A stretch of 9,083 nucleotides of DNA from RUG11867 sp964472425. Lineage in GTDB: Bacteria > Bacillota_I > Bacilli_A > RF39 > UBA660. The position numbers and the translations under genes are program-made. Below, one piece after another: positions 1 to 6,869 of the stretch. Numbering within the stretch: position 1 is the stretch's first letter; every line of letters begins with the position of its first letter. Under the pieces are notes generated by a model. The model saw only the letters and a list, made by a program, of their open reading frames with translations. It was not told where the DNA came from and made no database searches. The stretch is taken from NCBI GenBank assembly GCA_964472425.1, contig CAYYLF010000062.1, positions 1 to 9,083 of the forward strand, read 5' to 3'.

Positions 1-281
1 CGAAAGGAGATGAATTGGCAATGAGTTTTATAGATGATTTGAAGAGTTTAAAGAAGAATGGAAGATTGATGAACCGGATGAGAAAGTATGACGGGACAAT
101 AGTCGCGAATTACGAGGCTGGTGAGGAAGCCGGTCTCGAAAAAGGAAGAGAAGAAGGCCGAGAAGAAGCCAACATCGAAAATGCGACCAATATGTTGAAA
201 GAAGGATTATCAGAAGAGATAGTTCAAAAGTGTACTAAACTTCCATTAGAAAAGATTAAGAACATTGCGATGATGCTCTAA
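1..281 (+). CDS. Rpn-like (PD-(D/E)XK) nuclease/transposase-family protein, C-terminal part (5' partial)
   Basis: The reading frame is open to the left edge (codons from position 3 read K-G-D-E-L-A-M-S-F), so this is probably the end of a longer gene. The visible tail has a short alpha-helical stretch (DDLKSLKKNGRLMNRMRKYD), then a repeated acidic/basic Gly segment (GEEAGLEKGREEGREE), and a final helix resembling MLKEGLSEEIVQK..LPLEKIKNI. This E-x-G-rich tail followed by 'xxLLKxGxsxexIxxxTgLsxeeI' is typical of Rpn recombination-promoting nuclease / PDDEXK-transposase proteins in Firmicutes, where the catalytic domain lies upstream. That domain is outside the window, so function rests on the tail alone. 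Alternatively, AAAGGAG at 3-9 could serve as a ribosome site for a TTG at 15 or an ATG at 21, giving a free 86-88 aa fragment. I favour a cut-off full gene. A terminator follows at 329-358. Confidence 0.6.
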   Translation, partial: KGDELAMSFIDDLKSLKKNGRLMNRMRKYDGTIVANYEAGEEAGLEKGREEGREEANIENATNMLKEGLSEEIVQKCTKLPLEKIKNIAMML

Positions 282-328
282 AGTACAAAATAAGAACTGA
301 TTGAGACAATCTTGCCTCGCACTGTTGC

Positions 329-358
329 AAAAACGCTTTTTTGGCGTTTTTCTTTTTT
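329..358 (+). terminator. Rho-independent terminator after the Rpn-like gene
   Basis: An 8-bp stem AAAAACGC (329-336) / GCGTTTTT (344-351) with loop TTTTTTG is followed by C and six T. It lies 48 bases after the stop codon at 279-281 and separates this gene from the competence operon. Confidence 0.75.
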
Positions 359-410
359 CGACAAAAACCGAACATATGTCCAACGAATTTCGACGTTTTC
401 GCAAAAAAAA

Positions 411-439
411 TGAGAAAAATCGAAAAAACCCGGTAATAT
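411..439 (+). promoter_or_regulatory. Possible comEA promoter (weak)
   Basis: TAATAT at 434-439 is the best -10-like hexamer before comEA. The sequence 17 bases upstream (TGAGAA, 411-416) is a poor -35. The extended -10 word TATGTTATA found before holA, pilC and the 6S RNA is missing here. The operon may therefore depend on an activator or another sigma factor; that is inference. The stretch 360-430 is rich in A-runs and CGAA/TCGA words and contains no clear operator. Confidence 0.25.
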
Positions 440-464
440 GTAAGTAGAGGGAGGTGAAAAAATT

Positions 465-1193
465 ATGGACTATTTTGAAGACATCTTAGAGTTGGTCAAA
501 AAGCACATTGTCTCGATATGCTCGGTCATTTTTGGAGTCGTTTGCCTAACCGCGAGCCTCATCTACGTGAACATATTTCTCGAGCCTTGCGAAGAATGTG
601 AAATATGCACGGACTCTTCTGATGACGAAAAACTAGCTGCCGTCGTCGAAGAGGCGCCGAGAATGCTTTCGGTAGACGTCAAAGGCGCAGTCAAAAAAGC
701 CGGCGTATACGAACTCGTTAACGGATCTAACATCCAAGACGCCATACTCGCAGCCGGTGGACTGAACGCCAAAGGTGTCACGACGAACATCAATCTATCC
801 AAAAAAGTGACAGATGAAATGGTCGTATACGTATTTACCCAAGACGAACTTAAAAAACGCGAGTCCGCGAACGAAGTCGTATGCGAAATACCTAAATGCG
901 AGTGCGAAACCGTGACCGTAAATGATTGCCCACCGGTAAATGCGCCCACGACCAAGCCTGTGACCGACGACAAAAAAACTGACGAGTTGCCGAGCCAAAC
1001 GGCCTTAGTCTCCATCAACAAGGCTACCGTCGAAGAACTCACGACACTAGACGGCATAGGCGAATCCAAGGCGAAGACAATCGTCGAGTATAGAGAAAAA
1101 AATGGCCCGTTCACTGCTATCGAAGATATTCAAAAAGTAAGTGGCATAGGCGCGGCTCTATACGAAAAAATCAAAGACAAATTGACATTATAG
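465..1193 (+). CDS. comEA: ComEA-type competence DNA receptor (SLBB + helix-hairpin-helix)
   Basis: This is a membrane-anchored, extracellular double-stranded-DNA-binding protein that delivers incoming DNA to the ComEC channel during transformation. Of its 242 residues, 14-38 form one hydrophobic N-terminal anchor. Residues 69-124 match an SLBB domain (VDVKGAVKKAGVYELVNGS.., then LAAGGL and INLSKKVTDEMVVYV). A variable linker spans about 125-178. Residues 182-242 are the ComEA helix-hairpin-helix domain, with two hairpins LDGIGESKA (195-203) and VSGIGAALY (225-233) and the family's 'INKAT..EL' start. The size is close to other ComEA proteins. The start is set by GGGAGGTGA (449-457), seven bases before ATG. 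It is first in the operon with the 86-aa gene and comEC. Unusually, it is Cys-rich outside the membrane: CxxCxxC at 42-48 just after the anchor, and Cys 140, 145, 147 and 155 in the linker. Confidence 0.95.
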   Translation: MDYFEDILELVKKHIVSICSVIFGVVCLTASLIYVNIFLEPCEECEICTDSSDDEKLAAVVEEAPRMLSVDVKGAVKKAGVYELVNGSNIQDAILAAGGLNAKGVTTNINLSKKVTDEMVVYVFTQDELKKRESANEVVCEIPKCECETVTVNDCPPVNAPTTKPVTDDKKTDELPSQTALVSINKATVEELTTLDGIGESKAKTIVEYREKNGPFTAIEDIQKVSGIGAALYEKIKDKLTL

Positions 1194-1205
1194 GAGGTTT
1201 TAAAA

Positions 1206-1466
1206 ATGAGAACAACACGTACAAAGGATATAAGGGACATGAGAATGAATTTGGGGAAATTCCTGCACGAATACTACAAAAAATTCGGAGAAGAAAACTA
1301 CGAAAAGTTTCTAGAAAAACTCGGTCCATCCCTGGTCGACCAGTATGGTGAGGCTTTTTCTAGTGAGAATATGCGCATCATGGAAGCCGAATTCGTCACC
1401 TTTTCTTCCGTTTTGAAAGACAAAAAGAAAGATGAAAGCGCATCTCGGGACGTTACTTCAGTCTAA
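1206..1466 (+). CDS. Small charged protein of unknown function in the com operon
   Basis: I do not recognise this 86-aa protein. It has no signal peptide or membrane segment, is rich in Lys, Glu and Arg, and looks mainly helical. Its core is HEYYKKFGEENYEKFLEKLG (20-39), followed by a stretch rich in Glu, Met and Phe and a Lys/Asp/Glu-rich, Ser-rich tail. It is very probably real: AGGAGG (1192-1197) overlaps the comEA stop, 8 bases before the ATG, and the gene fills the gap between comEA and comEC. Its last 35 bases overlap the start of comEC in another frame, which suggests translational coupling. In Bacillus this slot holds comEB (a deaminase-like protein); no resemblance is visible. A cytoplasmic accessory role in uptake is only guilt by association. 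Confidence 0.75.
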   Translation: MRTTRTKDIRDMRMNLGKFLHEYYKKFGEENYEKFLEKLGPSLVDQYGEAFSSENMRIMEAEFVTFSSVLKDKKKDESASRDVTSV

Positions 1467-3477
1467 TCTGTTATACATCGTCCTCGGTCTAATCGCGTGT
1501 CTTTATCTGCTCATCTCGTTTACGACGACGAGAACATCGATATACGACGAAGAAGACACAATCTTTCGAGGCCACATCGCCAATCGCGTCGTGAGCGAAA
1601 ATAAAATCGCGCTCACCCTGGACGCGGAAGAAGATTTGATTTGCAACTTCTATAGTGACGACGAAGTTGAATTGGCGACCCTTTGGGATGAAACGCCCTT
1701 GGGAGCCGAAGTCACCATCGAAGGCAAACTGAACACACCTAGTAATAACACTATACCAAACACATTCAACTACAAAGATTATCTCTACGACAAAGGCATC
1801 TTCTACACCTGTACGATAACCGAAATAAAAGTCGAACACCTTTCCAAGAATCCCTTTTACATCATCAAAAATGCCGTCGTCGGCCGCATCATGACCTACG
1901 GAATAAAGGACTATCTATATACGATGATAATAGGGGATAAGTCCCTCTTAGACGACGAGACTATGGCTCAATACAGAGCTAACGGAGTGACCCATCTTTT
2001 TGCTATCTCGGGCATGCACGTCGGGCTCTTTGCCGCCATCATAGGAGCCATTCTCAAAAAATGCAAGATGAAAGAGCAAACTGCAAATATGATTGTCGTC
2101 CTCTTCATCTGGTTTTATGCTTTTTTAGCTGGATTCGGCGCGAGCATCATTCGCGCGGCTCTCTTGTTTACCTACATAGCTTTAGATAAACTATTAGACC
2201 TCAAAGTGAGCAAACTGAAGATACTCTTCCTCGTTTTCTTCACGGTCGTATTCACGGATTATCGCATCATTTGTGACATAGGCTTCATCTATTCGTTTGT
2301 GACGACTTTTGGACTCGTATATGCGAGCAAAACGATAGAAAAACACAAGATATTAGGAACCAGTCTCGTAGCGAGTCTCGCGAGTCTGCCGATTACGATA
2401 GAAAACTTCTATAAATTCAACCTTGCAAGTATAATTTTCAACGTCGTATTCGTTCCTCTCGTATCCGCCGTCATCTATCCGCTTTGTCTTCTAACGTTCT
2501 TCCTAAGATGGTTAGAACCCGTGACGACTCTCGCTATTCGAGGATTAGAACTTTTGAATTCCTTGTGCGCATCCTTCGATGCTTTCGTATTCACGATACC
2601 CGCACTCGGTCTCGGTTTAATTATAATCTACTATGCGATATTCCTGTTGGGTATGAGAAAGAACCTCTACAAAGTGAGCTTTCTTCTGCTCGCGCTCGTC
2701 TTCCTAAACAAGACTCGCCCTTACTTGGATACGAACGCACACGTCGAATTTTTAGACGTCGGTCAAGGCGATTCGACTCTCATAAGGGATGCTCACAATC
2801 GCGAAGTAATACTCATCGATACGGGCGGTCAAGTAGGAAAGACTTCATCCGATTACTACGTCTCGGACAATACGATTACTTACCTCAATTCTCTAGGCAT
2901 AGACAAAATAGACTACCTCATCTTGACCCATGGAGATGCTGACCATTTGGGTGATGCCATTCATCTCATGAGCAAAATAAAAGTCGAAAACGTCATCTTG
3001 AATGAGGGAGAATACAATGCTAAAGAAAAGGAAATCTTGAAGTCCGGGGTGAACGCAATAGACCACTACGACGGACGACTTCGACTTACATCCTTAAACG
3101 ACCATGACTGGCAAGACGAAAATGCGAATAGCATAGTACTCCATCTGAAACTCGAGGGGCGCGAATTTCTCTTCATGGGAGATGCCCCCAAAGAAGTCGA
3201 AAATTACATAACGAAAAAATATAAACTGCGCGCCGACTTCGTCAAACTCGGCCATCACGGTTCGTCAACTTCGAGTGGAGAAGACTTCCTGAAAAGCGTA
3301 AAACCCGAAGTTGCAATTATCTCTTCGGGTCGCAAAAACAGATACAATCACCCGAGTCCAGAGACTATAGACACCTTACATAAGCTCCTCATCGACTACT
3401 ACGACACTCAAGATTCGGGTACCATAACTCTATCGCTAAAACAGGGAAGAGTCACGACGAGCACCTATCCGCCATAA
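1432..3477 (+). CDS. comEC: ComEC/Rec2 family DNA internalisation channel
   Basis: This polytopic membrane protein carries single-stranded transforming DNA across the cytoplasmic membrane. All three family parts are visible in 681 residues. First comes an N-terminal helix (13-30) and a soluble OB-like DUF4131 region (about 40-135, with FNYKDYL at 112-118). Next is the Competence transmembrane domain (about 150-425) with the signature HLFAISGMHVGLF at 188-200. Last is a C-terminal metallo-beta-lactamase-fold domain from about 437, with FLDVGQGDS (440-448), the metal motif THGDADH (499-505), MGDA (582-585), GHHGS (607-611) and NHPSPE (639-644). The putative nuclease site therefore looks intact. 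It is somewhat shorter than B. subtilis ComEC (about 776 aa by recollection). The start at 1432 lies inside the 86-aa gene, with only a weak AAAGAAAG upstream, so coupling is likely. The first helix immediately follows this start, and I see no better one. Confidence 0.95.
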   Translation: MKAHLGTLLQSNLLYIVLGLIACLYLLISFTTTRTSIYDEEDTIFRGHIANRVVSENKIALTLDAEEDLICNFYSDDEVELATLWDETPLGAEVTIEGKLNTPSNNTIPNTFNYKDYLYDKGIFYTCTITEIKVEHLSKNPFYIIKNAVVGRIMTYGIKDYLYTMIIGDKSLLDDETMAQYRANGVTHLFAISGMHVGLFAAIIGAILKKCKMKEQTANMIVVLFIWFYAFLAGFGASIIRAALLFTYIALDKLLDLKVSKLKILFLVFFTVVFTDYRIICDIGFIYSFVTTFGLVYASKTIEKHKILGTSLVASLASLPITIENFYKFNLASIIFNVVFVPLVSAVIYPLCLLTFFLRWLEPVTTLAIRGLELLNSLCASFDAFVFTIPALGLGLIIIYYAIFLLGMRKNLYKVSFLLLALVFLNKTRPYLDTNAHVEFLDVGQGDSTLIRDAHNREVILIDTGGQVGKTSSDYYVSDNTITYLNSLGIDKIDYLILTHGDADHLGDAIHLMSKIKVENVILNEGEYNAKEKEILKSGVNAIDHYDGRLRLTSLNDHDWQDENANSIVLHLKLEGREFLFMGDAPKEVENYITKKYKLRADFVKLGHHGSSTSSGEDFLKSVKPEVAIISSGRKNRYNHPSPETIDTLHKLLIDYYDTQDSGTITLSLKQGRVTTSTYPP

Positions 3478-3526
3478 AATATAGTAACCACTACTAGAAG
3501 TGTTTCATATAGAGATAATTATCGAG

Positions 3527-3555
3527 ACGTATCCCTTGCGATAGGGATGCGTTTT
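3527..3555 (+). terminator. Rho-independent terminator of the comEA-comEC operon
   Basis: The stem ACGTATCCCT (3527-3536) / AGGGATGCGT (3543-3552) has ten pairs including one G-T, with a six-base loop TGCGAT. It is followed by TTT and then a T-rich run that is at the same time the -10 region of the holA promoter. It starts 50 bases after the comEC stop. Confidence 0.7.
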
Positions 3556-3565
3556 ATGTTATAGT
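3536..3565 (+). promoter_or_regulatory. holA promoter with extended -10
   Basis: The -35-like TTGCGA (3536-3541), an 18-base spacer, and an extended -10 TGT TATAGT (3557-3565) are visible. The -35 sits in the loop and stem edge of the preceding terminator. The surrounding word TATGTTATAGTTATAT differs by one base from the pilC promoter. Transcription should start near 3572. Confidence 0.6.
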
Positions 3566-3588
3566 TATATCGGAAACATGGTGATAAT

Positions 3589-4527
3589 ATGAACTATTTG
3601 ATATACGGGAGCAGTTTTAGACTAGTCGATGTCGAAGTGAAGAAAATACTAAACGGTCGAACCTCGAATGCCTATTCCCTCGAAGAAGTGAGTCTCAAAG
3701 AGATACTCGACGACCTCGGATACGACTCGATGTTCCAAGAAGAAAAAGTTCTCATCCTGCGCGACTTCGAAACCTTAAACGTGAGCAAAGAAAAAGCCGA
3801 CAAGACCTTGGCTAGCCTCGAATCTTACCTCGATGCCCCGAATGCCAATACGACCCTCATCTTTACGAGCAAAGAAAAAATATCTGCTTCGCGCGGAGTT
3901 CTCAAAAACATCGTCTCGAAACTCGAAGTAATCGAGACGCCCATCATCACGAAGCCCTACGAACTGCCCAAAATCTTCGGCGAAGTGATAAGAAAAAGCG
4001 GCTACAACATAGCCCCCAACACTTTAGATTCCTTCTGTGAAAAATGTGCCTCGAACTACGACATAGCCGCCTCCGAATTCGAAAAACTTCGAAAAATTAA
4101 AGGGCGCGACACCCGCATCACGGACGCGGACATCGACGAGCATGTCTCGAATTACAACATGACCGACTCCTTTGGGTTCAAAGATGCCGTCATCAATATG
4201 AACATCCCTAAAGCTACGAAGATGCTCGACGACCTTGAAACATCTAAAATGGAATTGGTGCCGTTGGTCGTCATGCTCGCAAAAGAATACATTGCCCTTT
4301 ATAACATCAAACTCTTGGCCTCTAAAAAAATGACGAACGACCAAATCGGCAATGAGATGGGCGGAATGCATCCGTACCGAGTAAAATTGCTAAGAGACGT
4401 CTCCAACAAATACACACCAGAAAAACTCGAGAGCCTCATCTTGTACCTTTGCAACCTCGATAAACGCCTCATAAGCGAAGACAATCTGGGCTACGACGAA
4501 CTCAGAAAATTCATCCTCGAGCTGTGA
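3589..4527 (+). CDS. holA: DNA polymerase III, delta subunit (clamp loader)
   Basis: The delta subunit binds and opens the beta sliding clamp within the clamp-loader complex at the replication fork. The N-terminus YLIYGSSFRLVDVEVKKIL (3-21) matches the family's 'fLiyGeesflidee..k'. Residues 40-115 carry the usual 'FQEEKVLILRDFE' and 'TTLIFTSKEK' strands. The C-terminal collar domain has the diagnostic MHPYRVKLLRDVSNKYT (259-275) and a final LDKRLISEDNLGYDELRKFIL. The 312-residue length is slightly shorter than typical (about 330-345). No Walker A motif is present, as expected for delta. The ribosome site is GGTGAT (3580-3585), matching the 3' part of a canonical AGGAGGTGAT. Position directly after comEC matches Bacillus (comEC-holA/yqeN). 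However, it has its own promoter, so replication supply is uncoupled from competence control. Confidence 0.92.
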   Translation: MNYLIYGSSFRLVDVEVKKILNGRTSNAYSLEEVSLKEILDDLGYDSMFQEEKVLILRDFETLNVSKEKADKTLASLESYLDAPNANTTLIFTSKEKISASRGVLKNIVSKLEVIETPIITKPYELPKIFGEVIRKSGYNIAPNTLDSFCEKCASNYDIAASEFEKLRKIKGRDTRITDADIDEHVSNYNMTDSFGFKDAVINMNIPKATKMLDDLETSKMELVPLVVMLAKEYIALYNIKLLASKKMTNDQIGNEMGGMHPYRVKLLRDVSNKYTPEKLESLILYLCNLDKRLISEDNLGYDELRKFILEL

Positions 4528-4531
4528 TTCA

Positions 4532-4560
4532 CAAATAATTTATGAGAAATATCAAATAAT
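4532..4560 (+). repeat. Direct repeat CAAATAAT x2 upstream of the pilC promoter
   Basis: Two exact CAAATAAT copies (4532-4539 and 4553-4560) start 21 bases apart, about two helical turns. The second copy ends two bases before the -35. The spacing suits a regulator site, but in AT-rich intergenic DNA an 8-mer pair may be chance. Confidence 0.3.
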
Positions 4561-4562
4561 GT

Positions 4563-4591
4563 TTCAAAACTCGCGTGAACTATGTTATAAT
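4563..4591 (+). promoter_or_regulatory. pilC operon promoter with extended -10
   Basis: TTCAAA (4563-4568), a 17-base spacer and TATAAT (4586-4591) preceded by TGT form a good housekeeping promoter. Transcription should start near 4598, giving a leader of about 54 bases. In it, TCTCCTT (4624-4630) can pair with the ribosome site AAGGGAGA (4639-4646) or, through CTCCT, with an upstream AGGAG (4606-4610). Confidence 0.7.
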
Positions 4592-4651
4592 TATATAGAA
4601 TAAAGAGGAGTAGAGCAGTACTTTCTCCTTACGACCAGAAGGGAGAGTTTT

Positions 4652-6082
4652 ATGAACGACCAAAACGTACCACCGGTTGCGCCCGCGCAGCCCCAAGAAA
4701 AAAAAGACATATATTCTCAGATGAAGGCTAATCAACAGAAAGCCCCCATCAAAAAGAAAAAAGACAAGATAAATGCCAAACAAAAACAGAAACTCGACGC
4801 GGAGAGAGCCGAACTCATCAAGATGATGAATGCTGGCCAAGAAAAGAGATACGAAAAACCTCAAACCTTCCGCTACAAAGCGCTTTCTCCGGAAGGCAAA
4901 ATCGAAACGAATACCTTCGTAGGCGTCTCTCAGCTCGACATCTACACCTTCCTGACGGGCGAAGGCTACACCGTCTACACGATTGAAACTTCGAACTGGA
5001 TAAACTTCATCTATGGTGGCCACTCGAACAACTTGTATAGAAAGATGAGCACCAAAAACCTCATTTTCTTCATAACCCAGTTGGGTACCTACATCAAAGC
5101 GGGAATAACCCTGACCGAGGCGATGAGAATACTCTCGAAACAGTTGAAGAAAGACAAAAACCAGCACAAAATTACTCAGTCGATAGTCTACTACTTGACG
5201 ATGGGCGAATCCTTCAGCAGTGCGCTCGCTCATCAAACGGGAGCTTTTCCTCAACTCGTCATCAACATGATACGGGCCGCCGAGGCCGCGGGTAATCTAG
5301 ATGAGACTTTGGATGACCTCGGAAACTACTACGAAGAAATAAATGCTACTCAGAAGCAAATGATAAGTGCCATCTCGTATCCGGCCCTTGTTGGAGCTTT
5401 CTCGATAGTCATCATAGTCTTCATAATGTTGAAAATTGTCCCTCAGTTCGTCGGAATATACAACCAAGCGGGCGCCGAACTGAATCCGCTCACACTGTTC
5501 GTCATCAATACGAGCACCTTCTTGAATAAAAACATCGGCATAATCGTCATTCTCTTAGTCGCGGCCATCGCCATCATAGTCATGGCCTACAAGAACATCA
5601 AAGAATTTCGACGGCAACTTCAGATAATAGCCATGCGTATACCAGTTTTCGGCAAGATAATCATCTATAACGAATTGACCATTTTTACCAAAACCTTCGC
5701 ATCCCTCCTCAAAAACGACGTCTACATCACGGACAGTATCGAAATTTTGAGTAAGATTACGAACAACGAAGTATACAAAGAAATAATGCTAAATACGATT
5801 TCGAACATCACCAAAGGCGAGAAAATTTCGGAATCATTCAAAGACCAATGGGCCGTCCCGGATATTGCCTACTATATGATAGTCACAGGCGAAAACACAG
5901 GTCAGCTTGCCGACATGATGGCCAAAGTAAGTAAATACTATCAAGAACAACACAAGGCGATAGTAAACTCCTTGAAAGCCATGATTGAGCCATTGCTCAT
6001 CATCTTCCTAGCCGTCGTCGTCGGAGGAGTTCTGATTGCCGTCGTCATCCCGATGTTCAATCTCTACAACCAGATTTCGTAA
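4652..6082 (+). CDS. pilC: PilC/GspF-type inner-membrane platform protein (competence pilus ComGB-like)
   Basis: This is the platform on which type IV pili or competence pseudopili are assembled; in the family it contacts the assembly ATPase and pilin subunits. Residues 71-112 are the usual N-terminal module (FRYKALSPEGKIET..). The first GspF domain spans about 133-258 (FFITQLGTYIKAGITLTEAM; AAEAAGNLDETL at 209-220). The second spans about 340-470 (FTKTFASLLKNDV; TGENTGQLADMM at 412-423; IEPLLIIFLAVVVGG at 446-460). Membrane segments lie near 247-268, 293-313 and 447-468. The 476-aa length exceeds the usual 340-410, because residues 1-70 form an extra Pro/Gln/Lys-rich tail with KKKKDK and predicted helix. 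Start ATG follows AGAAGGGAGAG at normal spacing. It is first in an operon with the prepilin peptidase; no PilB/ComGA ATPase or pilin gene is adjacent. Assignment to ComGB or PilC proper is not separable here. Confidence 0.93.
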   Translation: MNDQNVPPVAPAQPQEKKDIYSQMKANQQKAPIKKKKDKINAKQKQKLDAERAELIKMMNAGQEKRYEKPQTFRYKALSPEGKIETNTFVGVSQLDIYTFLTGEGYTVYTIETSNWINFIYGGHSNNLYRKMSTKNLIFFITQLGTYIKAGITLTEAMRILSKQLKKDKNQHKITQSIVYYLTMGESFSSALAHQTGAFPQLVINMIRAAEAAGNLDETLDDLGNYYEEINATQKQMISAISYPALVGAFSIVIIVFIMLKIVPQFVGIYNQAGAELNPLTLFVINTSTFLNKNIGIIVILLVAAIAIIVMAYKNIKEFRRQLQIIAMRIPVFGKIIIYNELTIFTKTFASLLKNDVYITDSIEILSKITNNEVYKEIMLNTISNITKGEKISESFKDQWAVPDIAYYMIVTGENTGQLADMMAKVSKYYQEQHKAIVNSLKAMIEPLLIIFLAVVVGGVLIAVVIPMFNLYNQIS

Positions 6083-6091
6083 GGTGAACCC

Positions 6092-6853
6092 ATGTATATG
6101 TACATCCTAGTTTTCATCTTCGGCACGGTCTTTGCCTCGTTCATCCATCTATATGCGACGAGATTATTGCGAGGCGAATCGATAATTCGACCTCGAAGCC
6201 ACTGTCCGAAATGCAATCACGTACTGTCTTGGTATGAACTCGTTCCGATAATCTCATATCTCGTCCAAAGAGGTCGCTGCAAAAAGTGCAACTCAAAAAT
6301 AGGGACAGACTCCCTTGCAGTAGAAATTGCGACAGGACTCCTGTTCGTCCTCGTCTATGCCGTATACGGTCTATCCTACGAAACCCTCATCGGATTCGTC
6401 CTCGTCCTCGTCATGATGTCGATATTCGTAACCGACTTCGAAAGTATGATAATATTAGATAGCACCCTAGTGACGGGAACTATTCTACTGTACATCTTCA
6501 TTTACTTGAACAAAGGGCTCTGGGATGGAGTCTACAAGAGCCTCCTTTACGGCATCTTCGCCTTCGTCCTCATGTTCTTGGTCAAAGTTTTAGGCGATGC
6601 GGCCTTCAAACGAGAATCGTTGGGTGGGGGAGACATAAAACTCGCTTTCCTGATGGGTACGGTCCTTCCGTACAACTTGTTTCTCGTATCCCTAGTTCTC
6701 GCCTCGACGACCGCCTTGCCGTACGCTTTGTACACGAGCACAAAAAAGGGAACTCACGAATTACCTTTCGGACCATTTCTCGTCCTCGGCCTGTTCGTGA
6801 CCTTTCTCTTCGCAGAAGATATAACGTGGTTTTTGAATATATTAGTAAGTTAG
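6092..6853 (+). CDS. pilD: Prepilin peptidase (type IV leader peptidase / N-methyltransferase)
   Basis: This membrane aspartyl protease of the GxGD type cleaves type III leader peptides of prepilins and usually N-methylates the new end. The equivalent is ComC in Bacillus. It has 253 residues. The N-terminal methyltransferase-type domain carries CPKC (38-41) and CKKC (63-66), the zinc-binding pairs, around the family's 'SWYELVPIISYLVQRGRCKKC' region. Catalytic Asp candidates are D115 in VTDFES and D181 in GGGDIKL (178-184), with FGPFL (226-230) near the end. About eight membrane segments are visible. AAGGTG (6081-6086) overlaps the pilC stop, setting ATG 6092 over ATG 6098. With 9 bases between stop and start, the two genes are surely cotranscribed. 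The substrate pilins must be encoded elsewhere. Confidence 0.94.
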   Translation: MYMYILVFIFGTVFASFIHLYATRLLRGESIIRPRSHCPKCNHVLSWYELVPIISYLVQRGRCKKCNSKIGTDSLAVEIATGLLFVLVYAVYGLSYETLIGFVLVLVMMSIFVTDFESMIILDSTLVTGTILLYIFIYLNKGLWDGVYKSLLYGIFAFVLMFLVKVLGDAAFKRESLGGGDIKLAFLMGTVLPYNLFLVSLVLASTTALPYALYTSTKKGTHELPFGPFLVLGLFVTFLFAEDITWFLNILVS

Positions 6854-6869
6854 AAAAGGAATTGATAAT

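Noticed and set aside
381..392. CIN-box-like CAACGAATTTCG before comEA
   Set aside because: It matches only six of the eight bases of streptococcal TACGAATA (ACGAAT), and CGAA words are very common across this genome, so chance explains it.
563..1114. Minus-strand open frame of 183 codons opposite comEA
   Set aside because: It lies wholly within comEA, is Ser/Thr/Val-rich as a mirror of comEA codons, and shows no family motif.
2484..2942. Second + strand open frame inside comEC
   Set aside because: It is an Arg/Ser-rich out-of-frame reading through the conserved channel and metallo-beta-lactamase regions; comEC is unbroken in its own frame.
4580..5254. Minus-strand open frame of 224 codons opposite pilC
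   Set aside because: It is antisense to the clearly conserved PilC N-terminal region and promoter. Its Phe/Leu/Val/Arg-rich content mirrors the Lys/Glu-rich codons of pilC, and it lacks any recognisable domain.
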